Translations under genes and position numbers: made by a program | From: Pleionea sediminis | GTDB lineage: Bacteria > Pseudomonadota > Gammaproteobacteria > Enterobacterales > Kangiellaceae | Direction of reading: 5' to 3' | Length of the DNA: 64,000 bases | Assembly (NCBI RefSeq): GCF_007570825.1 | Contig: NZ_SUNB01000009.1 | Span: 114,556 to 178,555, forward strand | Notes under the pieces: generated by a model | The model's input: the letters and a program-made list of their open reading frames with translations, nothing else | The model's database searches: none | What the model was told of the DNA's origin: nothing | In this document: piece by piece, positions 17,703 to 26,778 of the stretch | Numbering within the stretch: the first letter of the stretch is position 1 | How the letters are laid out: each line of letters starts with the position of its first letter

Positions 17703-20700
17703 TTAAAATTTGTATTTGAATCCAGCTTTCAAACGCCATACTGATTTGTCAGCACGGTAAGTTGCTGGGTTTCCAAAACGATAACCACCGAAAGGCTCGT
17801 CATAAACGTATTGACCGTCTTCGTTGATGTCATAATCGAACAAAATTTGCGTCGTATCACCGAATCGGTTGTAGTAAATGTCGCCTTTAGAGCTATCAAG
17901 CAAATTCAATAAGTTTTCGATAGTGAAGTAGAATTCGCCTTTGTGATCGCGTGTGAATCCCGGAATTTCTTGACGTATCGCTAAATTTGAAACGGTATTC
18001 CAAGGGCTTCGGTAAGCATTTCGCTGTAAATATCCGCCGCGAGTTGAAATGCCATTCGCTTGAAGATGCGCAACAATTTCTTCGTAGCTCAAGCCGTTAA
18101 CAAAGTCGACGGCTGGATCGTCGGCACCTGATGGAATGTAAGGTAAGTAGCTGTCTGAATCATCGAAGGCATCTGGATCACCAAGGTCACCATCGCGGAA
18201 TGAACCCATTACCCAGCTGTAAGGACGCCCAGAAGAACGTTTTAAATATAAGTTAAAGTGAGTTTTATAACCTTCAAAGAGCTCAGCACTGTAATCTAAG
18301 TTAACTTTAAGCGCGTGTTCTGTTTGATACGAAGCTGTCGCCGCTTGTGGATTTTGACGATCAACAACCACTGTATATTGATAGCTTGATTCAGCGGTAG
18401 AGTTGGAACCAGCAACGAGTTGCTCAACATCTTGATTGGTATAAGAAACGTTTAATTTCACACCGTTATCCCAAGATTTAAAGGCAGATAAAGTCGTAAC
18501 TAAGCTCTCTCCACCGTCACCATTGGTCATTAAGATGTCGTAGTGGTCAGGATTTCCAGTCACGGGATCGTAGCGACCATAAATGGGTCGACCTTCAACG
18601 GTTTCACCTAATTGTCCGCGAGCTAAATCAACCCAGCGAACGTCTTTGAAGTTGTCTTTGTAGATAACTTCTCCAGATAGATCCCAGTCTTCACCTAACC
18701 AACCCATGTCAACATTGATCCAATCGGCAGCAAAGCTGTATTGCCAGTATTTTGGAATGTCGAAGTTTGGATCGATAGCTGTCGTATTTCCGTCGCCAGA
18801 CTCCATTAAATCAAGCACTTCTTGTGGTATCTCTGTGATATTAACATCATTCAAGTAAACGTTTGAGTTAAGGTCGCTTAATAGCGGACGAACAATGGTT
18901 ACACCGTCGTTGGTGAATGCATTCGACATCCAAACGCGTGGATGACCGCCACTAAAGATACCACCGCCAGCTCGTAGTTCAAGATCTTCAAATCCTGTGT
19001 ACTTTAAGCTCATTCGCGGTAGCCAAAGTGTTTCGCCATCGAGACTTTCGTTATTGGCAAAGCCATATCGTTCAACAAATCGCGCGTTATAACGTGGACG
19101 GTCCGGCGAGTGAATATGCTCGAAACGAACTCCAAACATGAATTGAAGGTCTAGGCTGTAATCCCAAGTATCTTGAATATAAAAGTTATCAAAGGTGTAC
19201 TCGAAGTCTGCGGCAGCGTCAGCTGAATTATTCGTATCGGCGTTTTGATATGCAAATCCAGAGGCTAAACCTCGGTAGTAATCACCAATACTGTCAAATT
19301 CCCAAGTACCTAAAGAATCAGGAACAAAAATATTAAAGACGTCGAGTTCTTCGTGCTGCCAACCAAAGTTTAGCGTGTGCTCTTCGAATAAGTACTGGCC
19401 GTCAAAATTAAACGACACCATATCGTTAAATAAGTTATTGGCATGGCGATTACGGTCCGGGCCAAAGTTAACGCGTCTCTCGTAAATAAGCTGTGGGTTA
19501 CCTGAGTCAGAAACTAAGTTACCATCTGCATCTAAAGGACGACCGAATTCATCGACATAATCTAATTGGGCAATAGAAACCGAACCAATGCCGGTGCCGT
19601 TTAATGGCTTTTGAAGATTGTCAGATTCTTTGCTGGTAACTTTGATTTCAGTCGAGAAATTTTCTGTCCAATCAGCATACCAGTGTGCTGAGAAACTAGT
19701 AAGCTCATTACCTAGAGTGTACCAGTTTGACGATAGATCAAATGCAGCGTCGGCATTATTGCTTCGAGGCCAGCCAACGGTGACTTCACCGTCAGTATTT
19801 TGATAGGTGAAAGACATACGATGGAATTCGTTGATGTCATAATCAATTTTAAGAAGAATTTTTTGGTCTTCTTCTACTGGCGATTTATCCCATCGTCCGG
19901 CGTTGAAGCCATACGTGCCTAGAGTGTAACTGATTAATTCTTCCAGAATCTCTTCCTGACGAGTTCCATCTTCTGGAAATAAAGCTGGATCTTGATTTCT
20001 TTCGTAATTTTCGTAATTGAAGTAGTAGAATAATTTATCTTCAATTATTGGACCGCCTAAGCCAAATCCCCAAGTTTGCTCGTCTAGGTTTTCAATTGAG
20101 CCTTCTTTCGGATCGCCTGTCCAGTCGCCGTCAGCTTTTTCGAAAAACGCGCTGCCTTCGAAATCATTAGTACCCGACTTAGTAACAAGACTGATTTTAC
20201 CGCCGGTAAAACCACCTTCTGCAGCATTGAAAGGGTTGGTAGCAATACTGACTTGCTCAATTGCATCGATAGACACTGGTGAACGAAGAGTCGGATAACC
20301 GCTAGCACCTAGCCCGAAGTCATCGTCTTGGCGAACACCGTCAACACTAATACTGTTAAAACGTGGATTGTTACCCGCAATGCTCATGCCTGAGCCTTCA
20401 CCGAACCCAATATTAACTAATGGATTTCTACGAAGAACGTCTTTGATATCACGGCCAAAGGAGGGTGAGTTCTCGATATCACGAGCACTGAACACACTAC
20501 TTGAACCACTATTAGGATAACGGAAGTCAGAACGAGAAGCGGTGATAACAACTTTATTAGCATCATCAGTCGAAAGAAGCTGTTCATTGATTTGCAGCGG
20601 GCTGCCAACTTCTAAATAGACGTCAGTTAACTCTTTGTCTTGGTAAGTGTCAGAATCAATAACAATGGTGTAAGGACCACCAACACGTAGACCTGAAACG

Positions 20701-20909
20701 ACAAAAGAACCGGCATCGTTAGGTTTGACGACTTTCTCTGAACCTGTAGGTTCATGTCGAATCGTAATGGTTGTGTTTGGTGCACCATTACCCGTGGGGT
20801 TTAAGATAATCCCACGAATCGACGAAGAGGTGTCGCTCGCTGCGAAGTTTGGCGTGGAAACCGCTAAAGCGACGGCGCACGCTACTGCTGAAAGCTTCTT
20901 ATTCATCAT
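17703..20909 (-). CDS. TonB-dependent receptor, Oar/carboxypeptidase-regulatory type
   Basis: A 1068-residue outer-membrane protein. Signal peptide about 1-24; a carboxypeptidase-regulatory-like beta domain about 28-115 (SSSIRGIILNPTGNGAPNTT); a plug domain about 125-245 with VVITASR, FNSISVDGVRQDD and GGKISLVTKSGTNDF; then a beta-barrel ending in aromatic FKYKF as usual for outer-membrane insertion. The Oar-like layout suggests uptake or binding of peptides or glycans, but the substrate cannot be told. SD AGGA lies 5 bases before the first of two ATG codons. It heads an operon with the anchor-J protein. Confidence 0.92.
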   Translation of the reverse strand: MMNKKLSAVACAVALAVSTPNFAASDTSSSIRGIILNPTGNGAPNTTITIRHEPTGSEKVVKPNDAGSFVVSGLRVGGPYTIVIDSDTYQDKELTDVYLEVGSPLQINEQLLSTDDANKVVITASRSDFRYPNSGSSSVFSARDIENSPSFGRDIKDVLRRNPLVNIGFGEGSGMSIAGNNPRFNSISVDGVRQDDDFGLGASGYPTLRSPVSIDAIEQVSIATNPFNAAEGGFTGGKISLVTKSGTNDFEGSAFFEKADGDWTGDPKEGSIENLDEQTWGFGLGGPIIEDKLFYYFNYENYERNQDPALFPEDGTRQEEILEELISYTLGTYGFNAGRWDKSPVEEDQKILLKIDYDINEFHRMSFTYQNTDGEVTVGWPRSNNADAAFDLSSNWYTLGNELTSFSAHWYADWTENFSTEIKVTSKESDNLQKPLNGTGIGSVSIAQLDYVDEFGRPLDADGNLVSDSGNPQLIYERRVNFGPDRNRHANNLFNDMVSFNFDGQYLFEEHTLNFGWQHEELDVFNIFVPDSLGTWEFDSIGDYYRGLASGFAYQNADTNNSADAAADFEYTFDNFYIQDTWDYSLDLQFMFGVRFEHIHSPDRPRYNARFVERYGFANNESLDGETLWLPRMSLKYTGFEDLELRAGGGIFSGGHPRVWMSNAFTNDGVTIVRPLLSDLNSNVYLNDVNITEIPQEVLDLMESGDGNTTAIDPNFDIPKYWQYSFAADWINVDMGWLGEDWDLSGEVIYKDNFKDVRWVDLARGQLGETVEGRPIYGRYDPVTGNPDHYDILMTNGDGGESLVTTLSAFKSWDNGVKLNVSYTNQDVEQLVAGSNSTAESSYQYTVVVDRQNPQAATASYQTEHALKVNLDYSAELFEGYKTHFNLYLKRSSGRPYSWVMGSFRDGDLGDPDAFDDSDSYLPYIPSGADDPAVDFVNGLSYEEIVAHLQANGISTRGGYLQRNAYRSPWNTVSNLAIRQEIPGFTRDHKGEFYFTIENLLNLLDSSKGDIYYNRFGDTTQILFDYDINEDGQYVYDEPFGGYRFGNPATYRADKSVWRLKAGFKYKF

Positions 20910-21085
20910 TTATCCTGTTGTTAACACTGTGTATTTCATATCGTTATAATTAAAACGGTCGCGTATGGTATCTCGCCAAAGTTAAAGAATTGTGACACCA
21001 GACCTCTTTTGGGTTGGGTCATCACCTACTTTAACTGGACAAAATGACAAAAGGCGATCGCCTCAAAGATTCATATTTCCAAAAT

Positions 21086-21856
21086 TTATTGTTGCTCGCC
21101 AAATAATGTGTTGAGTTTCGCTGCCAAGCGAAAGCCAGCTTGAGCCAGGCGTTTATTTATTATTGGAGTGTTTTTATAAGCAAATTCATAATGCAGTCTG
21201 CCACCTTGAGGAAAATCATAAAGTGTTGCGCGCAGCTCTTTTGATTCTTTTGCCCAGTCAATGTAGGACGATTTTTGCCATTGTTTGATTACGTCAGGTG
21301 ACACATCGTCGATAAAATCAGCGTATTCTGTGTACGACATATTTTGATTTCTAATTAAGTCGGTATCCCAAACTCGGTGCAAATTAGAATAGTTACCGAA
21401 CCATGAGACTTTTATGTCGTTGCCACCGCGATCGTCTTTACGACCTACATGGAAAGGTTGGTGAATATCAGCGACGAAGTGAACGTAGAAGGCAAGAGCT
21501 TGCCATTTTTCTTGGGGAGAGGCGGTTTGAGAAGACAGTGTTTTTTCTGACTGATTGAGGGACTTCAGAATGTCTCCCTCTTTACTTCTTTCAACCTCTC
21601 CGAAAGATTCGTCGTCGGCAATTGAAATATAGTGCCAGGGTCCCGTGTGGTCCCACCGCTCATCTGACTTAATGTCATCAGGCCAGGTGGACAGTTTTGC
21701 AAGGGGGACACCTTGAATAAGTTGGGATATGCGCTCTTTTGCTGTTTTGTTGAGGTTTTGTTCAGCGATGTGAGCCACAATACGGTGACCATTTTGACCA
21801 AAAGCTAAACACTGCTGACCTACAGCCAGTAATAAAATACTTATAAACAGTCGCAT
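21086..21856 (-). CDS. Secreted S1/P1-type nuclease
   Basis: A 256-residue zinc nuclease of the S1/P1 family that hydrolyses single-stranded DNA/RNA outside the cytoplasm. Signal peptide about 1-18. The mature chain would start FGQNGHRIVAHIAE, where the family usually has Trp as residue 1. Further metal motifs visible: STWPDDIKSD, the HYISI His, FVADIHQPFHVG, DDRGGNDIKV and NLHRVWDTDLI. Length fits. A short hairpin AGGCGATCGCCT plus T run lies 23 bases after the stop (21052-21063). Phosphate or nucleotide scavenging is inferred. Confidence 0.92.
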   Translation of the reverse strand: MRLFISILLLAVGQQCLAFGQNGHRIVAHIAEQNLNKTAKERISQLIQGVPLAKLSTWPDDIKSDERWDHTGPWHYISIADDESFGEVERSKEGDILKSLNQSEKTLSSQTASPQEKWQALAFYVHFVADIHQPFHVGRKDDRGGNDIKVSWFGNYSNLHRVWDTDLIRNQNMSYTEYADFIDDVSPDVIKQWQKSSYIDWAKESKELRATLYDFPQGGRLHYEFAYKNTPIINKRLAQAGFRLAAKLNTLFGEQQ

Positions 21857-22153
21857 AAAATAAAGAGCGTTACTACCAGTAAGTTGAACAAGCTACAGCA
21901 TTAAATATCGAGTTCCTCTGGCAAACTTTTTGCCGTTTGAAGAGGTCCAACGAGTTATGCTGACATCGGTCGCGGATTGTACAGTAAAAATATCTTTATG
22001 AGAAGTCGTTAACGTTTAAAAGTTTTGAGGTGTTAGGCTATGGTTGTTTCGTGTGGTAATTTTCTCGTGAGACAGCTGAGAAGTGTTGCTTTTTGGCGAT
22101 CGATTGATTGTTGTTTGGTATAAAATTCTAGTTTTTATTACAAAGGCTTTGTT

Positions 22154-24103
22154 ATGAGAATGTTGATTGGTGGGCTGCTTGGTCTCTTTGGATTAGCTTT
22201 CAGTAGTCACTTGGCTGCTTTTGAACCGCAAGAGATATTAAAAGATCCGGATTATTATCAAGTGTCCTTATCTCCTGACGGTAAACACATCGGGTTATTA
22301 AAGAAAACCGACGACGGCAAAGAAATTCTGATCGTCGATTCAAAAACAATGAAAGCTGTTAACGTATTAGTTTTCCCAGAAGATAATGAACTCAATCAGT
22401 TTTATTGGGCAACGGATGAGAGGTTGATAGTTGATCTTTCTAGTGAGTCGAAAACTAAAAATAGCTATCAAAAAAGAAGTGATTTCGATCGAAAAATATC
22501 AAAAAGTCATCGCATAAAAGTTCGGCGCGCTAGAGATTTAGTCCGTGAGTTTCGCAATACTGACTTATACGCCATAAATATTGATAACTCAGAAGGTAAG
22601 TTTATTTTTGGAAAACGAGCCATTCAAAAACGGGGACAAGATTGGTATGAAGTGAGTAAAGAGAAACGGCAGACTCATCAAAGTAAACCTCACGTTATTT
22701 CAATCATGCCTTCGGATCCCGAACACATTTTAATCCGCACTCATTACAAAAATTCGAGTTCCGTCTTTAAATTGAATATTGATACTGGCGGATTGGAACG
22801 TTGGATTGATATGGAATATCGGCCTCAACAATTTAAATATTTTGATAGTGTTAATGAATTATGGAATGTGAGTTATGAGAACAAGCAGGCATTCCTTGAG
22901 AAGTTTCATCCAAAGGCTGGAAAGTGGCAACGTTATGAGCCTAAGAGTATGACTCGCGATTTAGAGTTAATCGACTTTGATTTAGAAAAGGAATTACCAA
23001 TTGTTAGTGATTATTGCGGTAATAACACTCGAAGTTTTTGCTACTTTGATCCACAGCGAGGTAAGTTAGACCCTTTTTTTAACGAATACTCGTACGGTGT
23101 TGAACAATTGTTTTTGTCCAAAAAAGGAGAGCCCGTTGGATATGGCTGGTTGGGAGAGTATCCCCAATACAAAATGACATCGAATGAAACTCAACGAGCA
23201 AAAGTGATTGCTGGATTATTGGATACCTTTAAAGGATTTCATATCGACATCGAGTGGCAGTACAAAACAGCAAATAAAGCGTTGATTACTGTTCATGGTG
23301 ATGTTCAAGCACCAACTTGGTATTTATTTGATGCAAATCGAAAGGAAAAGCTCGTTTATGTTGCCAGTGAAAGGAAAAGTATCGCACCCAAGCAGCTTAA
23401 CACAACGTATTCCTTTAAGTTTGATTCGCTGGATGAAGTGACTATTCAAGGTTATGCGACTTTGCCTCAGAAACCACTCAGTTCACCACCACCGGCAGTG
23501 GTTATTTTTAATTCCAACATCTATGAAAATAGAATGCGTTGGTCTTTTGATCCCTTAGTGCAATTTATCAGTGCCCATGGTGTTGCTGTCGTGCAAGTGA
23601 ATCATCGTGGAACACCTGGGTTTGGTGAAGCATTTAAAAACTTAGGCCGACCGATTCATAAAGACTCTATTTTGCAAGACGTGATTGATGCCGTGGATTA
23701 TTTACAGAAGAACAAGCAAATAAGTCAAAAAGTCTGTATTTTGGGTAAAGACAGAGGCGCGCAAAGTGCTTTTAAGGCATCGCTCTTGGCACCTAAAACA
23801 TTTTCTTGCGTCATTTCAGACTCCGCACGTTTTTCTCATTATGAAGATGAAAGCAAGAACAAATATTCACTCGTTAATCGTGCTGATGAACAGCAAGTTC
23901 CAGTCTTATTAATGTACGGTCAAAAAGGAAAGGAAAAGCTTGAATATAATCAGGGAATTTTGATGCAAGAGGCTCTTAAAAAGCATAAAAAAGTGGTTGA
24001 AGTCTATGAGAGAAATGAGGATGATTATTATTTAAATGATGAAAGTCATCGCGCTGCTCATTTCGAGGCAATGATTAATTTCGTATTACGTTATATAAAA
24101 TAG
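22154..24103 (+). CDS. S9 (prolyl oligopeptidase)-like protein, catalytically altered
   Basis: A 649-residue exported protein. Signal peptide about 1-22, a WD/beta-propeller-like N-terminal half (about 25-400) and an alpha/beta hydrolase domain (about 410-649) with VVQVNHRGTPGFGEAF and DVIDAVDYLQ as in S9 peptidases. The nucleophile elbow, usually GxSxGG, reads LGKDRGAQ, with Asp533 in place of Ser. The acid position, usually HGxxD, reads YGQKGKE, without Asp. The His (DESHR, His632) remains. The fold is clear; peptidase activity is doubtful. It may be a pseudo-enzyme or binding protein. Confidence 0.88.
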   Translation: MRMLIGGLLGLFGLAFSSHLAAFEPQEILKDPDYYQVSLSPDGKHIGLLKKTDDGKEILIVDSKTMKAVNVLVFPEDNELNQFYWATDERLIVDLSSESKTKNSYQKRSDFDRKISKSHRIKVRRARDLVREFRNTDLYAINIDNSEGKFIFGKRAIQKRGQDWYEVSKEKRQTHQSKPHVISIMPSDPEHILIRTHYKNSSSVFKLNIDTGGLERWIDMEYRPQQFKYFDSVNELWNVSYENKQAFLEKFHPKAGKWQRYEPKSMTRDLELIDFDLEKELPIVSDYCGNNTRSFCYFDPQRGKLDPFFNEYSYGVEQLFLSKKGEPVGYGWLGEYPQYKMTSNETQRAKVIAGLLDTFKGFHIDIEWQYKTANKALITVHGDVQAPTWYLFDANRKEKLVYVASERKSIAPKQLNTTYSFKFDSLDEVTIQGYATLPQKPLSSPPPAVVIFNSNIYENRMRWSFDPLVQFISAHGVAVVQVNHRGTPGFGEAFKNLGRPIHKDSILQDVIDAVDYLQKNKQISQKVCILGKDRGAQSAFKASLLAPKTFSCVISDSARFSHYEDESKNKYSLVNRADEQQVPVLLMYGQKGKEKLEYNQGILMQEALKKHKKVVEVYERNEDDYYLNDESHRAAHFEAMINFVLRYIK

Positions 24104-24142
24104 TTTAACTAACTTAGTTTAAAAAATAAGTTTTTGCATTAG

Positions 24143-24170
24143 CCACACGGGTCAATAGTTACCCGTGTGG
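24143..24170. terminator. Hairpin between converging genes
   Basis: Perfect 10-bp stem CCACACGGGT/ACCCGTGTGG with an 8-base loop between the S9-like gene and the CARDB gene. No long T run, so efficiency as a terminator is uncertain. Confidence 0.55.
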
Positions 24171-24197
24171 TTAGCAGACCGAAAATTTCAATTCAAA

Positions 24198-24929
24198 TTA
24201 ACCCTGTTTAAAATATCTTAATCGATTGTTATCTTCTTTACATTCTTCGACTTGATTGTATGAATCGACAAAGGCAATGAGTTCAGCATCAGGGTCAAAA
24301 ACCCAATAGTTGAAGTAAAAAGTCAAAACCGCTGTTCCTCCTGCCGGTAATCCTGATGAGTAAATGGAAGTATTAGCACCCGTTCCTGGATCGGATAGCT
24401 GTGTGTAAAACCCCGAAGCAGCTTGGTTTCCGACGTTAGCAATTAGCACTTTAACAACGCTTCTTTGATTTGGATGATCCCATTCTGGATCGTATATTTT
24501 TGATACGATTAAATCGGGTTTTTGACATTCGTCAGGTCGAACACAAAGACACATGAAATATTCGGACCGAAATGGTTCAATGCCGATGGTGCTAACATGA
24601 CACACGGGCCAACTGTCAAATTGATTGCCATATAGCCAGTGCGAATACGGATCATTTTTAGGCTCGAGTATAATCTCTTTTTCTCGAGTGACTTTACAAA
24701 CACTGGTGCGGCGAGTTTGCCCATCTAAGTCATTACTTCTTTCACTTTCTGCTCGAGCTCTTGCCCACACCTCACAAGTCTGAGGGCAGGTGAGAGGTCC
24801 TTCGCCTTTATAAAAATTAGGGTACCAGCCAGCGGAATAGCGCTTCATTGAAAGATCTTGAATTGGATCGGCAAAACTAGCTAAAGAAAGAAGCATTAAT
24901 GGTAAAAAGATAAGTGTATTAAGTTTCAT
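24198..24929 (-). CDS. Secreted CARDB-like domain protein
   Basis: A 243-residue exported protein with a signal peptide (about 1-20). The central part has paired Cys (TCPQTCEVW, SVCKVT, MCLCVRPDEC), and the C-terminal 100 residues look like a CARDB/adhesion Ig-like domain (PDLIVSKIYDPEW, VLIANVGNQAASGFYT, DNNRL ending). Such domains bind partners at the surface. No catalytic motif. Single gene converging on the S9-like gene. Confidence 0.75.
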   Translation of the reverse strand: MKLNTLIFLPLMLLSLASFADPIQDLSMKRYSAGWYPNFYKGEGPLTCPQTCEVWARARAESERSNDLDGQTRRTSVCKVTREKEIILEPKNDPYSHWLYGNQFDSWPVCHVSTIGIEPFRSEYFMCLCVRPDECQKPDLIVSKIYDPEWDHPNQRSVVKVLIANVGNQAASGFYTQLSDPGTGANTSIYSSGLPAGGTAVLTFYFNYWVFDPDAELIAFVDSYNQVEECKEDNNRLRYFKQG

Positions 24930-25203
24930 AGTAAATCCCTCTTATTGTTTCCGGTCGCATCTAATGTAGGAATGAAAACAATCATTGATCAATGGATGAT
25001 CTCTGAGGTTTAGCGATAAAACGCAATTAGAGTTGGGTAAGCGAGGGAATATTTAATAGAGCGATAACAGGGATTATGGATTTGCGATGATTGCTAATGG
25101 TTCAAACGCTTTGAATTATCTCAGCTCAATTGCTCGTTAATTTCTGAGCGAAAGTCTATCCACGCTCAGAAATTTAGTTGAATGTGATGTCAATTAAAAG
25201 GCT

Positions 25204-25626
25204 TTAACCTTTTTTGCAGTCGCCCAATCTTTTCGATTGCCATTTCATCGACATGTTCATTGTTTGACCCATCATAGTCATTTGAATTTGCATATCTCCC
25301 GAACCTTGGTCATTTTTTACTTTATAGTTACCTTCTACGGAAGAGGTTGTTCCTTGAGACTCACATTGCATTTTGAATTTTACAGCATGCTCACTGATAT
25401 CATTTTTAACAAGCTTACAGCCATCCATACCGCGCATGAGTTGCGCTGGATTAAACTCAGATTCATGAATGCATTCCTGCGTTGTTTCAGTAACAGGTTC
25501 TCCAGACATCGGGTTTGTTCGGGTCATTTTGGTTTCCCAAAGTCCTGGATTTACTTTTAAGCTTTCACCCAAAGTCAGGTTTGAAAAAATCGCAAAGAAC
25601 AATGCTGAGTAAAGTGATTTGGTCAT
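25204..25626 (-). CDS. DUF3617 family periplasmic protein
   Basis: A protein of 140 residues when started at the ATG at 25626, which has GGGAG 9-10 bases upstream; longer starts lack this. Signal peptide about 1-21, then the PGLWETKMTRTNPMSG motif typical of DUF3617, paired Cys (about 51, 69, 86) and the C-terminal MKWQSKRLGDC. Function unknown; periplasmic. Confidence 0.85.
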   Translation of the reverse strand: MTKSLYSALFFAIFSNLTLGESLKVNPGLWETKMTRTNPMSGEPVTETTQECIHESEFNPAQLMRGMDGCKLVKNDISEHAVKFKMQCESQGTTSSVEGNYKVKNDQGSGDMQIQMTMMGQTMNMSMKWQSKRLGDCKKG

Positions 25627-25834
25627 TTGCTGAGCTCCCTTGAAAGAATGTGTGTTGTTTTTTGTGAGTACAATACTCAACCATATGTTTCTTTCTAAGA
25701 GAATGCAATCAGCACCTTGACGAATTGGGAATCAGGTAACGAGAGCAGAAGTGGAAATCGTCAGCACTCGCCTATGATTTGAGCATTTGCTCATAAATTG
25801 CCAAGTTGGCTTTGTTTGCCAATAAAGTGAAACA

Positions 25835-25872
25835 CTCGGAGCCAAAAACTAGGGGAGTTGTTTGGCCCCGAG
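25835..25872 (-). terminator. Hairpin downstream of the YodC-like gene
   Basis: Twelve-bp stem CTCGGAGCCAAA/TTTGGCCCCGAG with one mismatch and a 14-base loop, 20 bases past the minus-strand stop. Only a weak T-rich tail. Confidence 0.5.
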
Positions 25873-25891
25873 AGCAGCGCTTTGAAATTGT

Positions 25892-26098
25892 TTAAAAGAC
25901 GCTTTTCAGCATCGATGGCTTGAAGACTTCTTTCTTTAATGTTGTACCAACGAACCACTTACATACGATGTCGTTTTCTTCGGCACCGACATTTAAGTAG
26001 TACTCTTTACTCGGATCTGGAAGATCTTTAACAAAGTTAAAAATCGTCATTTTAGTTCCACCGGAATTTAATTGTACTAAGTCGCCTCGTCTCATCAT
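25892..26098 (-). CDS. YodC family small protein (DUF2158)
   Basis: A protein of about 68 residues with GDLVQLNSGGTKMTI near the N-terminus and CKWFVGTTLKKEVFKPSML near the C-terminus, the two conserved blocks of YodC/DUF2158. Start at ATG ATG 26098/26095 after GAGG. Small beta-barrel-like cytoplasmic protein of unknown role. Monocistronic. Confidence 0.85.
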   Translation of the reverse strand: MMRRGDLVQLNSGGTKMTIFNFVKDLPDPSKEYYLNVGAEENDIVCKWFVGTTLKKEVFKPSMLKSVF

Positions 26099-26101
26099 CA
26101 A

Positions 26102-26778
26102 CCTCGTCAGTTTATGAATTCAATCCTACTTTCTGTTTTTTATACGCAATTGGAGATGTGACTGCTGTGCAAATGATTGGAAAGTCACATTATTTGCTAA
26201 AAGCATTAAAAAACAGAGGGTTAGAATATGATTTTTGGCGTGTTCTGGTAGTTAGGAACACCAAATTCACAACTTCCAGTTGTGAATTTGGTGTGAATTA
26301 GGTCATTTTTTGTCTCATTCAAAGATATTTGACAGATATGTAGCAAATTGAGGCATGGGTCCTTATTGGTTGAATGCAGATATATTAACGAGATATTTAT
26401 TGATGTATCGTTTACCATCATCATCACTGTTTTTACTGAAATAAATCCGTCTCGTTTTGGATTCACGTGGCGAGAATGGTCATTTAGTCGTTAACTTTAC
26501 CAAGTGATTTTGGTTTTAAATTGATCGATCGAATCTTATGTAAAGGCGGTTAACGTCAATAATTCACGAGTAATGAATTTTGGTATGCTGATTGCTTGTT
26601 GTCTATCTCAGTGAATACAGACGTTTCAGTATTGAGTAAAAACATAAGTTTGAAAGAAAATCTTTAGGCCTGAGACTGTCGTAGTTAATAGAACCAAATA
26701 ATGGCTGCAAGTTTCTTAACTGCGCCATGACGCTTGTGCTCTAAGCACCTTAGTTTAACGGAAATCAGGAGTTGTCGA
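26102..26778. other. Long intergenic stretch with perfect 37-base palindrome
   Basis: No convincing gene. A minus-strand frame at 26221-26466 runs through the palindrome and looks accidental. The 17-bp inverted repeat at 26258-26294 is the only clear structure. The right part must hold the promoter of the isoprenoid synthase gene. Confidence 0.5.
26258..26294. repeat. Perfect 17-bp inverted repeat, 3-base loop
   Basis: Arms ACACCAAATTCACAACT and AGTTGTGAATTTGGTGT are exact reverse complements around TCC. A T6 run follows about 14 bases later. It could be a terminator-like hairpin, an operator or the remnant of an element. Confidence 0.85.

Noticed and set aside
21052..21063. AGGCGATCGCCT, similar to the cyanobacterial HIP1 octamer GCGATCGC
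   Set aside because: Single occurrence at a gene end with a T run; best read as a short terminator hairpin of the nuclease gene.
26221..26466. Minus-strand open frame of 81 codons in the long gap
   Set aside because: It reads through the perfect palindrome, has no SD, and the peptide shows no recognisable pattern.
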